Shown: one piece after another, positions 44,601-59,600 of the stretch
How the letters are laid out: each line of letters starts with the position of its first letter
How positions within the stretch are numbered: the first letter of the stretch is position 1
Source: Micromussa lordhowensis
Taxonomy: Eukaryota > Cnidaria > Anthozoa > Scleractinia > Lobophylliidae
Length of the DNA stretch: 64,000 nucleotides
Direction: 5' to 3'
Assembly: GCA_964020085.1 (NCBI GenBank)
Contig: OZ026595.1
Coordinates: 17,941,153 to 18,005,152, forward strand
Position numbers and translations under genes: made by a program
Notes under the pieces: generated by a model
Seen by the model: the letters and a program-made list of their open reading frames with translations, nothing else
Told to the model about the DNA's origin: nothing
Database searches by the model: none

Positions 44601-47600
44601 TAGACTGATAGCCGAAAGCTTTATATGTGTTTAAGGGAACTTTTTTTCACTTAAATATGTAATGCTCCTACTTGTACATGTATTGAAGAGCAATATGACT
44701 GTATTTAATCCAAACTCTACATTGACTTACAGAACTAACAATGATGTTTTTTTTATGAATTTTCAGCATGTCAGTACTTCAAACAGAATAAAGACAACAG
44801 TAAGACAAATATACATGTAGCTGTGCTTGCTCATAAATTTACTGTACATGTATATAATGATTATAAGTGAAAAATAAGGGAAACCAAAAAACTAATGTAG
44901 ATCCCCTTACTGTACATGGTTCTCTTGAATCCACATATATATTATAAGGGATTGGACTTTGGCTAGCCCCTGCATGAAACTCTGTTCAGTACCCCCCCCC
45001 CCCTCCCCACACTATTTTCTCATTAGGGGGAGGGAGGATTTCTTCAATGCAGGACCATTTTGTACTAGTGCCCAGACACTAACGCTCTGGTACCAAGTTG
45101 ACTGTGATATATGCCTTTCCAGCATTATTGTATTCATGATTATTGAGATTGAAGAAGCTAAAAAATAAATCAAAATAAATCAACTTTGTTTAACGAGGGT
45201 GACACACAACAGCCATGAACTGATAAACCCGTGGCCCTCGAATTCCCGATTGAATTGGAATTTAGAAATATTGGTTTTTGAGGAGGGAGGAAAACCGGAG
45301 AACCCGGAGAAAAACCCTTGGAGCAAGGGCGAGAACCAACAACAAGTTTACTCGACCCACACAGCATGTCCGGGAATCGAACCCGGGACACATTGGTGGG
45401 AGGCAAGCGCTCTCACCACTGCGCCACCCCTGCTAATTTATGAGTGGTTACTAATAGAGATTTGAAAAGTGATTTTTACTATTATATTAATCAATTAATA
45501 ATATTATTGTTTCTTATATAATTGAATAAATGTGATTTTTGTGCTTTGAATTTTTAGTCACGTACTGAAACACCCAAGAAAGAGGTTGCATTTTACACAG
45601 CTTACAGTGTTTATGCCTTTATAAAGGCTGTTGTATGCAATGTCACTGATGACTCACAGCTGTTCCTCTCCCTTTATGATGCAAAAGAGGAGCACTTTAT
45701 CAGGTATTAACCCCATTTAGTGCCATGTTGTGTACTGTCCTGTATCAAGGTGTCTGCACGTTTAGACATGAGCAGTTCAAAAGCTGTGAATATTGTTGAT
45801 TTATATAAGACTGCAGGAATTTTGAAGAACACAAGTGAAGTACAACCTTGAGTGCTTTTCCAGGTCCCTAGTATTTGTTTAAATTCACTTATGACTCATT
45901 AGTGCAAACGTTCTAGTATGTGGTTGATAATTATGCTTTTCACATGCACTGCTTGCTTTATGAAGTTAACCCTATAAGCTAATATTATAATGCTAGAAAT
46001 GATTTACACCTACAAACCCATCTGCATGCATTGCATACCTATAATGCTATTACCTAGTACCACAGGTCTCTAATGTGTGCAAAGTCCTAACATTTACATA
46101 GCCCTCTGCACGCATTACATACCTGTAACAATATCACCAGTACTACAGGTCTGTAGTGCGTGCAAAGGGCTACAGCAATGTAGACCTCTGCACATATTGT
46201 GTACCTGTAACAATATACCAAAGGTTTACCATATGTAGAATGTACTACCAACAGCTACATAGCCTTTTGCACCCATTGCATACCTGCAACACTAATTTCC
46301 TATACTATACATGTAGGTCTGAAATGCATTCAAAGGACTACATCTTTGTAAGCCTCTTCATGCATTGTGCAACTATAACACTGTTCCTTAGCACCATACA
46401 GCTGACTGGCATGCAATATGTAAATGAACTTACTTGTAGAACAGAGTTGACCAAATTTTGATATTTTTATTAATAATCATCTTTCAATTGTCTTTTCCTG
46501 GCTAGTGAGCAGTACCTCGTTTCTCTGGATAAAGCGGGAACACCAAAAGATCAAGAGAGATTTAACAACCTCACAGTCTTGTTTACAGTAAGAATATCCA
46601 TATTTTAGTCACTCTATACAGATAAGTGATTGTTATCATTCGATGCAGCATCTGGGAGCATCTGACTTTTTGATAACTGCACATAACAAGGAGTTGCTTT
46701 GATATAAACCACTGAATTAAATAATATTAGAAAATAACCCAAAGCAAATACGCACGCTGATTGGTTTAAAACTGTGTTTCTATAACTGGATAGAAACACA
46801 GAACTAGCATGAGCTGTTGACGTAAAGAGGGCGCGAACAAAGAGAATTTACATTTTGATGATCGAAGTAAACAAGTTGTTTTTCTTTTTCTTTGTCGCGG
46901 TATTTTCTAAAAAAAAATAGAAAACATGTTCTCCGTGTTCCTATCGAGTTATAGAAACACTCGTGAAAGTTTGGGAGAACTCGAAAAAGCTGTGGAAACA
47001 CTCGCCTGTGGCTCATGTTCCCACAGCATTTCTCGTTCTCCCAAACTTTCACTTGTGTTTCTATAACTCGATAGAAACACGGCACATGTTTTCTATTTCT
47101 TAAATAATAATAATAATAATAATTAGATTTGAGCTTTCTTTTTTTTCATAAGGACTTGGGAGCAAAGGACCTGAAACGAGAACAGGTTTACATGGTCTGC
47201 CAGATTGTCAGAGTTGGTCAGTTTTCACTTTGTATTAATAAAAATAGACGTACCCTAATTATCTTTTAGTTAATGTAATATAGCTAAATTTGATGAATGT
47301 TCTTTGTTCAAGATAACAAATTCTTACCCAAAATTTTGGGTGAATAGAAGAAACTTCATAAGCAAAAATCCAATTGATATCACAGTTTCTCATGGTGATA
47401 AATTAATAAATGTACAAGACAGTATACTTGTGTGTTGCTAAGATGTGTCTTTAATGAAATTGCGTTATTATCAGCGTTGCCAGAGACCAAGTGCGGTTCT
47501 TGTTTTTGATGGGGTTTAATTTTAACCATGCGACCATACAGTTTGTGTTGATCAAGTGATGTGGTGTCTACAGTAATGTAATGCTTTGGAATGTGCACTG

Positions 47601-50600
47601 CATTGCGACTGTAGTGCTAAGAAAACAGTTAAATGTTAAAAGCGTGTTATAAGATCTTCTTGTTTAAATTGGGATTACTGCCAAAGTTGTTTTGATTTGT
47701 GTACAGTAGCTGATGAAACTTAATGTCATGTTACTAAGCGTTTCAGTTTAGTGCGCATTTCTCTACTATCTTTGTTGTTTTGATTTGAATAAAAGAAATT
47801 GTATTAACAGACTGAGAGTTCTGTTTCTTTGTTTCAGGGCGTATGGACATCAGGGAAACAGACACCAAAAAGCTCACTCACAATTTGAGAAGACCATTTG
47901 GTATTGGATGTAAGTGATAAAAAAAAAAAACTTGCTGTGCTTTATGGGGAGAGGGTAATTTCCATTTTATCTGGGAAATGGATGGGGGTACTAGACGGAA
48001 ATTTAAATTCAAAGTTACTCAAGTCCAGAATGCTCTGTTGTAGCAGGGTAGAGAGTTTTCAATAGTTAACTCACAGTTTGCAAGGACTCTTTGTGTGAAT
48101 TGTTTTGGGGGTCAACATTGAGACGTGAATAGTGGGAGGAATAAAATAAGCTTTGTAACTGTGCCAACACTTTTGACCAGGATGGTAGTTACAGTAATTC
48201 TCTATGATCATAGGCCTGCAATGCATGCAGAGAGCTTTTTTATGTACCTCTCGGAATGCATTGTAGGCCTATGATGATAGAGATTACCGGTAACTCTGTA
48301 TTGTCATACTGTAGGCCTGCAATGCATGCAGAGATCTTTCTCTGCATGCATTGCAAAGAGTATTTTGCTGAAAACTGATACTTTAACAAATGTTTTGTTT
48401 TAGTGTTATACATTGGAGACTTGTTCAATGGCACTGCTCAGTATGATGAAGAAAAGGAGCATTTCCTGAATCTCCTCCCGTAAGGAATAACTCTCATAAA
48501 CCTACTAATTTTTGTAAAATTTGGAAAAACTAGTATTTAATAACTGGTTAATGATCGATGTATGAATTTCAGGATTGTCCAAAATACTAGGTAACTCCTG
48601 ATAGACAGCACTCCTTGCACACACTGTTGTAGCCACTAGTTCTATAGTTTCAACCACCCTAACAAAGCCCTGTTTACATTGGTTTTATCAACTGAGTTGA
48701 TAATGTGTTAGCCCTCTGCTGATGAAGGGCTAACGCTCGAAACGTCAGCTTTTGAATCTCTTTACGGCAGCCAATTTACATTATCAACTCAGTTGATAAA
48801 ATCAATTGAAAGTATTTTGTAATACTCCCCATCGACACAGCACCACAGTTTGTTTAGAAACTTACCCCCTTTATACATTATTTTATACTCTTGTTATGCT
48901 TTTTACTTGTAACCAGTCCTGTAAGCAATCATAGCCATTTCTGAGGTGTCTGAATTGTTTTTCAGTTTTCATAAGCTCTTATAAGGGACCATCCCTGAGA
49001 GACAACCAGCAATGCATTAAGAAATTGCAGCACTAATTCAACTTACATGTGAATGCACCGATAGATTATTACACAGTGTGCTACATTATGAAGAATACAT
49101 GTAGAACTCTGTTTAGATGTTGTATCAAAAAAGCCTATTCATGATCTCATTGGCATGTTGCAATCCATAGAACCTCTCTTACACCTCTAACTTTTTCCCA
49201 TCAAGGATGGGTGCTCACTTGATTTTATTAAACTGTAAGTTATCAGTTCCAATTACCACCATGTTTTCTAAATTCCAGAGGTCTACAACTGTACACAAAT
49301 TCCCAATTCAAGTAACTCTCGTGGCCGTGAAATAAAATCTTTTATTTTATTTAGTAATATCTAACTCTGAACATCCAAAATTCAGCATATGTTTGGAACA
49401 ATCCTTTATATATGTGTTTTGAACAATGCTTTACAGACTTCCTGATAACCAGTCATTTTCATTCAACTCTTGGATAAGGCGGATGATTTCTCAGCCACAG
49501 GAAGGACTGAAGGGACAAGGTACTACATGTAGCTGTAATTTTGCTGTAATTTTGCACATGGCTAAAGAGCTACATGTAACAGGATAGATAAATGATTTGT
49601 TTTTCCAAAATAAGTGTGCCAGCAACCCCCCCCCCCCCAAGAAAAAAAAACGTTCACTCTCCTCTAGCATAAAATATGTTAAGTCAAATTCTCTTGGCAG
49701 AAACAGGCCTTTTGTCCAGTGCACACATTTTTTTTTATCAATATGTATTCTTCATTGTGGTCAATGTCTCAAGAGTGATAGATTTAAAAAAAGACAGATT
49801 AAACAAGGTTTAAACTGGCTAGTACATGTACATGTTGTATGTCTTTTGTAGTCTTTCTACTTGATCTGTACCTGCTGTAGGCATGGTGGCCTATTTGTGT
49901 TCTCTGTTATTGTATATTTCCAGTGATATCTTGCTACGTTCTACAACTCATGTTTCGTCCATTTTAGGAATCTGTATATCATTGAAACTTATTTCAGGAG
50001 ATGTCGAACAGGTGAGAAGTGATCATACATGTGTTAACAGTTAAGAGGATCTTCGCATTTCAGCACTGATCAAATGGTCATAGAATTAACTGAAATAACA
50101 AAATAACGGCTCAAAACTTTAGAAGAACTCAAACAAAACATAGGAAAGCTAAGAAGAGACAAGGATGGACAAAACTGGGGAGGATTGAAATGGATTGCAT
50201 TTGGGTAAATTTGAAAAACGTCAGCCCACCTTTTTTCAAATTTATGTCAGTTTGTATCAAAATGTAATTTAAACAGCTGGAAAATCATTCTCAGTTGTTA
50301 TGTTGCCGTAATTTTGCAAATGAAAGACCCTTGCTCTGCCAATTTGACGTTTAGAGCTCATAATAACAAAATTAAACAAAATTACCTAAAACAGCGTGAC
50401 CTTAAGCCCCTTTAAGCAGCCAACAACAATGTCTATGGGTTACCATTGGCATACTGTGAATAAGTAAAGCTTGGGATGGTATTATAGGATGTGTACTTTA
50501 GTCTACCTTGTTTGTTGTTGTTGTTTTCCTCAGTTTTTGTTTTCAGTCAATATTGTTGTTTTCTTCAATCATAGATACGGGAGGAGCATCCACTCCTTGT

Positions 50601-53600
50601 AACAAAACAAACAGCTATTGCACGGAAACTTGGTTTCCCTGAAGTCATCATGCCAGGTACATTTTTCAATCGGACTCTGTTATAATTGTCTTGGGGCCGC
50701 AACACCTCTCTATTACCGACAATTATGTGCCCATTTTAGCAGTCTCATCTTTTAACATCTAAACCTCGTGCAGAGGGCAAAGTGGGGCAGAGAGGTTGAT
50801 CTCTGTGCTATAGATATAAGCTTCCAATTAGCATTGATGAAGGCAAAACATGTACATATTACATGTATGTATACCAAACAGCATAAGGTGTAACATACAC
50901 ATAATTCAGAAACAGTAAAAAGTATTTGAGTTAGCCAGAGTATACGTAACATAAGATTTATTGATTACAATGATTCCAAATATACCAAACAGCATATTTG
51001 GTGTAACATACACATAATTCAGAAACAGTAAAAAGTATTTAAGTTAGCCAGAGTATACATAAGATTTATTGAAATTACAATGACTCCACAGATCTGAACT
51101 ATAAATGCCATTAGAACAAGAAATACATGTAACCAGCAAGTTTGTTCGCTGTGTAATCCTTTCCTTTCGATGTGTCTAGGTGATCTTCGTAATGACCTGT
51201 ATCTTACCTTTCACTCTGGGGAATTTGAGAAAGGTATGAGTCATTTAAGGTTAAAAAATTCTTACCCTTAGCTCTTACTTTATAAAACAATAAATTATTG
51301 TATTTGAGTTTTAAGCTTACAGTTGAACTGGTTGTGTTTTGTGTGCAACTTTGAAATCATATGGCACATGATCCTAGTACATCCTATCAGTACCTACAAT
51401 CCTGGACAAAAGTACAGTGTAGTTGGGATAGTTGAGCTGGATCACCCTAAGTTTTTGACAAAAAGGGATAAAAATCACTAGATTACCAGGGGGAATGGAG
51501 AACTTTCTTCATGTCTCAACCTTTTTGTCTGGGATTGTCGGTGGCACACGGGGCTTCAGCGATTCTACACCACTTCCTCTGGCGGACATCCACTAACTCT
51601 GCTTGGAGGGCCTCCTCTGAACAGACTTCTATCCCAGCTCCCTTGCTACTTCCCAGCCATTCTACATGTACATGCTGTTCTTGGACTTATAACACTGCTC
51701 ATTCCCATTGGAAGCCAGGCCAATTGTTTTCTAGGATTGTCACTGAGCTGCTTCATTGCCATGCTGGAAATTGTGTTTCAAAATCTAAAAACTTAAAAAT
51801 CTACAAACTAATCTTTTAACCTTGAAAAATAATGGAAAATGGAGATGAAGTCTAGAAAAGTTAAGTCTACAGTTTTTTCCAAGCTGCAAAAAGTGCTGGG
51901 TAAATTAATGCCAAAGTAAAAATCCTTGTCAACATGTTTACTCTCTATGAAACTTAACTTGAACTTCCTTTACAGGTAAAAAGACTGCAAATAAAAATAT
52001 TGAGGTCACAATGCATGTTCTCTCAGATGATGGAGCAATTCTTCAGGTATTTGTTGGATGGCTCTCTTGTTTCCAACAGATAAGTCTGTAAAGTCAAAGT
52101 TTTCGAAGAAATCAAGAAATAAATTAAGTTAATATGGAACCCTAAAACTATTCCATGCCATAATTTATGATTACAATCTGAATTGGGCAGCCCCTCATTC
52201 ATATGATTTCCCAACTTCATAACATGGCAAAGAAGTGGGTCTACAGTTCAGTTTGTGTAGGTATTTTTGACCACTGATTATGCCAAGGTATGGAAAAAAT
52301 TTGGTTTGGAAAAAAAATATGAAAAAATTCTCAAAATCAATGTGTATGAACACTTGCATTTTACCAATGTTTTAACTCTTTAATAAAATATCCTTTCTTT
52401 ACAGAATGTGATCTCCATTGGTGCAGGGGAGGAACTGGTCAGTGAATACCGCTCAGTTATTTTCTACCATGTTGGCAAACCTGAATGGGTGGAGACAATC
52501 AAGGTAAATCATCAAGAAGTGTCAAGGATAAAGAGGGAATGTCCACTAACATCGAGCCAGTAGTGGCATGTGATAAAAAAATCAAAATTCTTCATATTTC
52601 ATCCAAAGATATGGTAGTCCTAGAAACATGGTGGGATTTTTTCTTTGAAATTGAACCCTGAGTTAAATACTCAGAAAGACTCTATTTGTGCAAAACTCTT
52701 TATGTGACTCTATGTGCGAGTACTTTGTTATTTGCATAGTTTCACGCTGTTATTCGTGTCTCATAGGATGTCTTTACATTTATATTCATTCTCATTTTGC
52801 TCATTATTGACTTGATAATGACGTTAAGCCAACATCGACACGTCATCACATTTTAAACTTTAACCAAGATGGTTTTTAAGTTTTTAAACTTTTCAATTTT
52901 ATCGCAATTCTTTGTCGTTAATTTTTTTAGCCCACCATTTTTTTTAGAACTCATTTTATGGCTGACATTTTCAAATGCAACTCCTGTCAGGGGGTCTGGT
53001 TTTGACAGCTATCCTTTCTTTTGCAGTTAGTCATCCCAATTGAGCAGTTCCAGACCTCACATGTCAGGATTATGTTCAAGCACAGATCTGCAAATGATGG
53101 TAACAATTCATAAAATCCCATAAGGGGTCAGAGGGTAAAGAGGTTAAGGTTAACTCTGCACATGACCCCTGTGGCCCATCAGGCTGGCCTTAATCTGGTT
53201 TTTCTGTAGCATAAAAGTATTGTGACTAGGAGTATTTCTACTCTACCTTGGATAGAATGCTCCCAGCATTAAATTAGCCTGCACCCATTTATACACACTG
53301 TGGTGGAGAGAGGCACTGTGAGAAAGTGTCTTGTCCAGGAACACAACACAGTGTTCCCCTGCCAGGTCTCAAACCAATCGATTCAGAGTCATGCGCACTA
53401 GCAATGAGGGCATGGCGTGTTCCACAAAATTGGGGGAGGGGTGAGTCACAGATGAAAAGTTACAGGGAGGTGCAAAATTATTATTTAGGGTGCAATGTGT
53501 ACAGAAGGCTATGTACTGTAGGTTCAACCCTTCAGGAATTGCATGGTATAATACTAGACGATATTATTGTTAGGATCAAAATGTGTTAATAACATGTTAA

Positions 53601-56600
53601 TATCGATGGTAAAATATATTTGCATTCCCTCTAAATAGAAAGAGACAGAGTTCAAAAGTGCTTTGCCTTTTCTCACTCACGACTCATGTACAATGATGGA
53701 ACTACTCTACAGGATGGAATACATGAGCTTTTGGTCTACAAGGTAAATACATACTTGTTCCTTACATAAACAACTGTTAGCAATGACTTGATTTTCTGTT
53801 CTCCTTCCTATTTACATTCTAAGAAATAGAAAACATTTCTTGCATTTCTATTGAGCTAGAGCTTATGGAGTTCTCTCAAACCTTCATGAGTGTTTCTACT
53901 TAGCAATTAGATTGTTTGCTCTCGATTTCAGTGTGTGCAAATGAATATATGACAGATCATAATTTGTGTTATATAATATTATGTTATATATATATTATAT
54001 ATCCCGTTCACGCCTGAATTCTTTTCAGGCTTTAATTTCACAGCTGCTTAAGTTGTGTACATAACTGCGATGATCATCATGTCTTCATATGATTCATGTG
54101 TGATAGAATTTGAGAGCGAATAATCTTATTGTTTGAGTGTAGATGTACTAGTCGTTCAAAACTTTATTCTCTTGCGCCATCATCACATGCTTATTCTGAA
54201 CGTGGCTTTTAGTGCACACTTTCTTACTGGGTGTTTCCTAAGAGCAATATTGATTGCCAAATATTAGAGCAGTTTCCGTTGAGTGTTGTAAAAACAAAAC
54301 CATTGTTATCACTAAAGCCAATCAAGGACACACAGTCAAATGAACCAATCAAAACTTGAAGTACATGTAAATACGTCTAGCTGGCATGAAGCGCAGGAAA
54401 ATGTGTGCAAACGAGTCAAAGTTGGTTTTGGTATTATTTCTGGTTGGGTGAAACAGTGGTATGAGTTTTTAAAGCCAAGTCTGTAGCGTAATGAAACAAA
54501 AGTAGAGCAAAACCAATTTTTTTTCGCCATTCAAGTGAAAACTCGCTCCAATGGCAACTAAATGCCCCCCTTTGAAGGTGCTTTTCCCACAGCGTGAGTC
54601 AGCGCACCTTTTCCAATGAGCGCTCTGCCTTCCTCTTTTGATAAGTTCCCTTTAAGAGACGATTCTCTTGGTCTCCTCACTATAACAAGCTCTTGCTTAT
54701 TTATTTAACGCAGAATGATCATGGGAAGATACCACATCCCAAAGCATATCTTCATCTTCCATCCAAGAAGGATGATGTTCTTCCTGCCAAGTCAAGCAAT
54801 GTTCCATTTACAGCAACAAATGACAAACTCAAGATTGAAACCCTTCTCTGCTCGACCAAACTGACACAAAACGGTATGTGTATCTTAAGTTAGTCTTGTT
54901 CCCCAGATCTTTGACGCAATAATTCTGCCATTAATTAGCTGTCCCAAATATTAAGCAATTAGATTATGAACTCGAGATTTCAGTCGCGTGCATAGAAATC
55001 GAAAGCGAATAATCTAATTGTTTTAGTTGAAAATTTAGTTGTTCATACCGTACACATCCCGCAACTTAACAAGGCAAAGACCTGTTTAAATAAAATATGT
55101 TAGCATGGTGGTTTGAAATTTGTCTTCTCAAAATGACTGCAAAGCATAATCGACAAATTGGAAAAACCTAAACCTGATTTAGTTAAACTAGTTTAGTTGG
55201 TGTCAATGAGGATTAAATTCTTACTTGTTTCGTTGCATCATGAACCGTTTTGACTTTCTAGTTGATCTACTTGGACTGCTCAAGTGGAATTCTATGGTTG
55301 GAAAATTAAAACACATCCTTGTCACTGTGATGAAAGTCAGTGGTGAAGAAATCGTCAAGGTATGGGCACCATAAGTGCATTTATATCAAATATCCAAACG
55401 ATGCTGGCCACTTCACACGCAGCAGGTACTGAAGTGAGCTGTACATGAACGTAATACAAATATAAATTAACGTACAGGTAAAAGCAGAGCTCCTGTTCAC
55501 TTTGTTTGTTTGTGACTTCCCTCTTACTCAGTCGATTGTGTCAGTTGGTGTCTTTCAGTCAAGCAAAGGGAAAACCTGACAATCAATAGGCCATCTCCAA
55601 GCTGCCTTTTACCTCCGCTTCTACAGGTTCATTTTCATGCAAATCTTGTATGGAAATTCATTTTTACACAGGGACATTTCATTTTTGAAACAGAGGCTTA
55701 AGGTAACTCGGAAATGACCTATCCTATTTGGTTCATGTCTTTTTCTGGACATGCGCACTCCACTCGGCTGAATTAATGTGTTTCAATACTAGTGTTGTTG
55801 TATTATGATGATGCAAGCTGAAGTTATAGCCGTTATAACCACGGTTTGGTTTTAGTTTCACTAATGTCAGTAAAAACGCTCCTTCATAAGGTTTTTCAAT
55901 TGATAACAATGTGTTGATTGAATGTGTTCTTGAACGTTTAGTTCTTGACGGATACCTTTGATGCCCTGTTTGCGATTTTGATGGAGCATGCCAACAAGTA
56001 TGACAAGCTTGTGTTTGATGCTTTGGTGAGTTGAACGTCGTCAGTGTCACGAAATTTAAACTAGTTACATCATGGTTGGCGGCACACGTAATAAATTAAC
56101 CTTACGTTTTGCAAGTTTGTTTCAATCTTCACCAATCGTAACCGGGACCCAGTGCCCCCCGTCTACAATTTTAGGGGGTCTTTTTTCATGAAAGAGACCC
56201 AAGAACGGGATCACTCAGAAGCAAGTCAGGAAGTGATGAACATAAACACAGAAACAAATGAAGAAGAGAAAGAAAAAGACAGAAAGAGGCTATTAATTTG
56301 AAGTATAGAGCGGGAGTCATATGAGTCGACAGTGATGTTTTCAAATACAGTCGAACTTTTACTAACAAACACCTCCCCATAATGGTCACCTCTCTACAGT
56401 GGCCACATGTTTTCGTCCAAGTCGAGAGATTTTCTCCTAGTTTAACTTTCCAACAATGGCCAACCTCTCCACAATGGCTCCACTTTCCCCAGGGTGACCA
56501 TTGTAGAGATGTTCGACTGTACTGTATTTCAGAGAAAGAGTGCTTATCCTTTTTACAATTTTGAGCGTTTAAGTTGACCCGCCAACGTAAATTTGATGCA

Positions 56601-59600
56601 GCAGTTTTCTTCAAATTGTGGAAACCCCCATAAAGCTGCATTCTAAAATAAACCCTGCATCCTTGTACTGTGTTGTTTTATTACTTCTCCTTTTCCGGGC
56701 ATGTTTTTACCTTACCATCACTGTTATTTCCAGGTTTGGTATGTTGTACGCCATAAATAATCCTTTCAGTCTGTAAGTTTCTTTTTCTTACACTTACACT
56801 TATGCAAGAGTAGTTAAAACTTTGATCACACTAGCTTTAGTCAACTTTTAAATAAGGATAGTTACAGTCGTAAATAGACTCTGTATGTTTGCAGTTCGTA
56901 TATTTTCTTCTATTGGTACCAGGTTTTCACAATCAGTTTGCTAGCAGACAAGAAGTATCACCACTTCAGACCCGTTTTGGATGCCTATATAGAGGATCTG
57001 TTTGGAGCCACGAAAGCGGATCTGTAAGTGAAACTAAAGTAGGACATCTTGAGTGTACAAATGATCAGGCAACTGTACCACCTTCAAGCGTTCTCTGTAG
57101 ATAGCGGATTTCTTGCTTGGTCTGTGCTCAAGAGCGTGAAAAATTGTCCTGAAATCTTTTAATATTGTGCACACCCTCCTTTAGCGTGCATACATTCCGC
57201 CCTATTCCCTCAAAGCTTAAAATGTTCAATGTAATAAACAGTACCATATTAAAGTACTACTAAATACATGGTGCTTTCACTTGAATAGCCACACACTAGG
57301 GTTTCATCCACAACTTTCAAAGTTAGAACCACCTTGTACAGCTTGATAAATAGTGCCAGATGAAAGTACTGCTCGATATACCTAATGTTTTACTCTGCGT
57401 GTGAAAGGGTTGGAATGTTTTCTGCAAGTTTAATAGTGTCAACAATCCAAACCTGCAGAACTGGCGTAATTTTTTTGGCGTATTTTAGCTTAGGTGAACA
57501 GAGGCGAAAGAGAGGTGAGCGCAAAGCGCGAGTCACGCGCGAGGGTTTTTTCGCGCGCGAGGGTTTTTTTCACGCTCGCCTCGCTTTTACCCCTGTTCGC
57601 CTAAAATACGCAAACAAATTACGCCTGTTTTGCAGGCTAAAAGAATGTGGCTTAATAATTTGCAGTGGATGTTTTAATCTGGTGACTTGTTATGTTCTTT
57701 TCTGCCTTTGTAGCATTCTCATCTCAGTCTTCCAGGAGTATATAAATTATGCAACAGTAGAACAACAATTAGACAGACTTCGCATGGATCACCTTCTCAG
57801 GGCTATGAAGGTAAGTGTCATGTTTACTCTCTGTTAGTCAGTCGGGGGGGGGGGGGGACGGTCAGTCTGTATGCCGGTAGGGCCATAGGTCCGTCCGCTC
57901 ATCTAGTCATAGTCATAGTCACTTTATTATTTTCGAGTTCTGTGTACAGAAAGGGCATGCCCGCAACTAGCAAAGGCTAATCTAGGCGGGCCATGCCTTG
58001 AAGCGAATTACAAAACTATACAGACAGAAATCAATTAATAAAATAAAAAGTAAAAAAATGAAATACAGTATTAGATAAGAACAAGAAAAACCATTTCATT
58101 AACCTAACGTAAAATATTAAACGTACAGATACTGTTTATGTTTGTTGGAAGAAGACGTAAAAGAAATATTACCAGGACTTTACATTTTGTATAATCTGAG
58201 ATAAATCTATATAAGAGTCTTGTGAACTTAAAATGTTGAATACAATTTGCTTGAGTTTCCTTTTAAACGCATTTTTGGAAAGATTTCTTAATGCAGTCTG
58301 CGAGTCAGTCGGTGGTCGGTAGGATGGTAGGTCGCTCCGCCAGAAGGGCCATAGGTCTGTCCGTTCATCTGCCTACCGTCTGTGAGTCAGTTGTTTACTC
58401 TCTGTTAGTCAGTCGGCGGGATGGCTGGTTGGTTTGCCCACCGTTAGGGCCATGGGTCAGTCTGTATAACACCGAATGTTTTTTATCTTGTTAGGCCATG
58501 GAATACATTTTCAAATTCATTGTACAGTCAAGAATTTTGTATGAAAGGTAGGAATTGTGACGTAGGTTATCATTTTAACGCAAACATCGAGTCTTAAGAC
58601 CACTTGACGAGTTCAAATCGATATCTGGGCTAGAAATTAACACTTCTAAAACAGAAGCAATGTGGCTTGGACGCTGGAGAGATAAAACGCACACCCCTTT
58701 TAATTTCAAATGGCCGAAAGAACCTATCTGTGCACTTGGCATATATTTCTCATACAACACTGAAGATGCAAACAAACTAAATTTTGAGGAAAAGATGAAA
58801 AACCTAGAGAAAACTCTCAAGGGCTGGAAGCGAAGAAAACTCACTCTGCTGGGAAGGATAAATATAGTTAAGACTTTAGGTTTGTCTAAGGTTATATACA
58901 GCGCATCTGTACTCCCCATCCCAAAACATTTAGTGAAAGAAATTAATAGGATTGCCTTCAATTTTATTTGGGACGGTAAGCCAGCAAAAAGTCAAAAGAA
59001 GTACCATTATTAGAGAAAAAAAAACGTGGTGGACTTAAAATGCTAGACTTCGAAATAATGGACAAAGCGCTTAAAGTCGCGTGGACCGAGCGATTAAAGA
59101 CTCCCTCCAGTGCATCCTGGAAAATAATTCCAGAGTTAGGTGTAAAACAATACGGCGGCTTAACCTTTCTAATTAACTGTCAGTACGACATCAAGATGCT
59201 GTCCCTTGACAATCTGCCAAGTTTTTACCACACGTTGCTAGCATACTTGCAAGACTTGAACTCCATAACAACGGCTGATGTAGATAATGTACCAGATAAA
59301 ATTATCTGGAACAACCAAAATATAGTAATCAACGGAAAATATATTTTTTATAGTTCTTGGTTTAAGAGAGGCATTATCAATATCCGCAGCATGATGACTG
59401 AGAACAACCAATTCCTCTCCCTACCCGAATTAGAACAAAAATTTAATTTGAAGATTCCCTTTACCCTCTACTACGGGCTTGTAGCCGCCATTCCTAAAGA
59501 ATGGAAGTCGTCTTTAAGAGACGCCCTCTCTAGGGACAACGACAGCGTTGAAGAGGCCACATGTTCTATCAAACCGCTGACTACACGCACCACCTATTCC

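Larger units (their letters stand above)
49968..53742 (+). other. DOCK: DOCK exons 16-22: DHR-1 (C2-like) domain
   Basis: Seven exons encode the lipid-binding DHR-1: ISLKLISGDVEQ, HPLLVTKQTAIARKLGFPEV, IMPGDLRNDLYLTF, KNIEVTMHVLSDDG, SEYRSVIFYHVGKPEWVE, SHVRIMFKHRS and LMYNDGTTLQDGIHELLVYK. The order and spacing match DOCK1 and DOCK4. LRNDLYLTxxxGEFEKG and NIEVTM lean to DOCK3/4. Confidence 0.9.

Noticed and set aside
45380..45434. tRNA gene on the minus strand
   Set aside because: It is the head of a full SINE with body and tail.
46005..46445. CRISPR-like array
   Set aside because: Units are imperfect, contiguous and dyad-symmetric without regular spacers, in an intron of an animal gene.
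55733..56641. Minus-strand ORFs of 105 and 151 codons
   Set aside because: The first is antisense to a DOCK exon; the second crosses a pogo-like MITE. Neither resembles a protein family.
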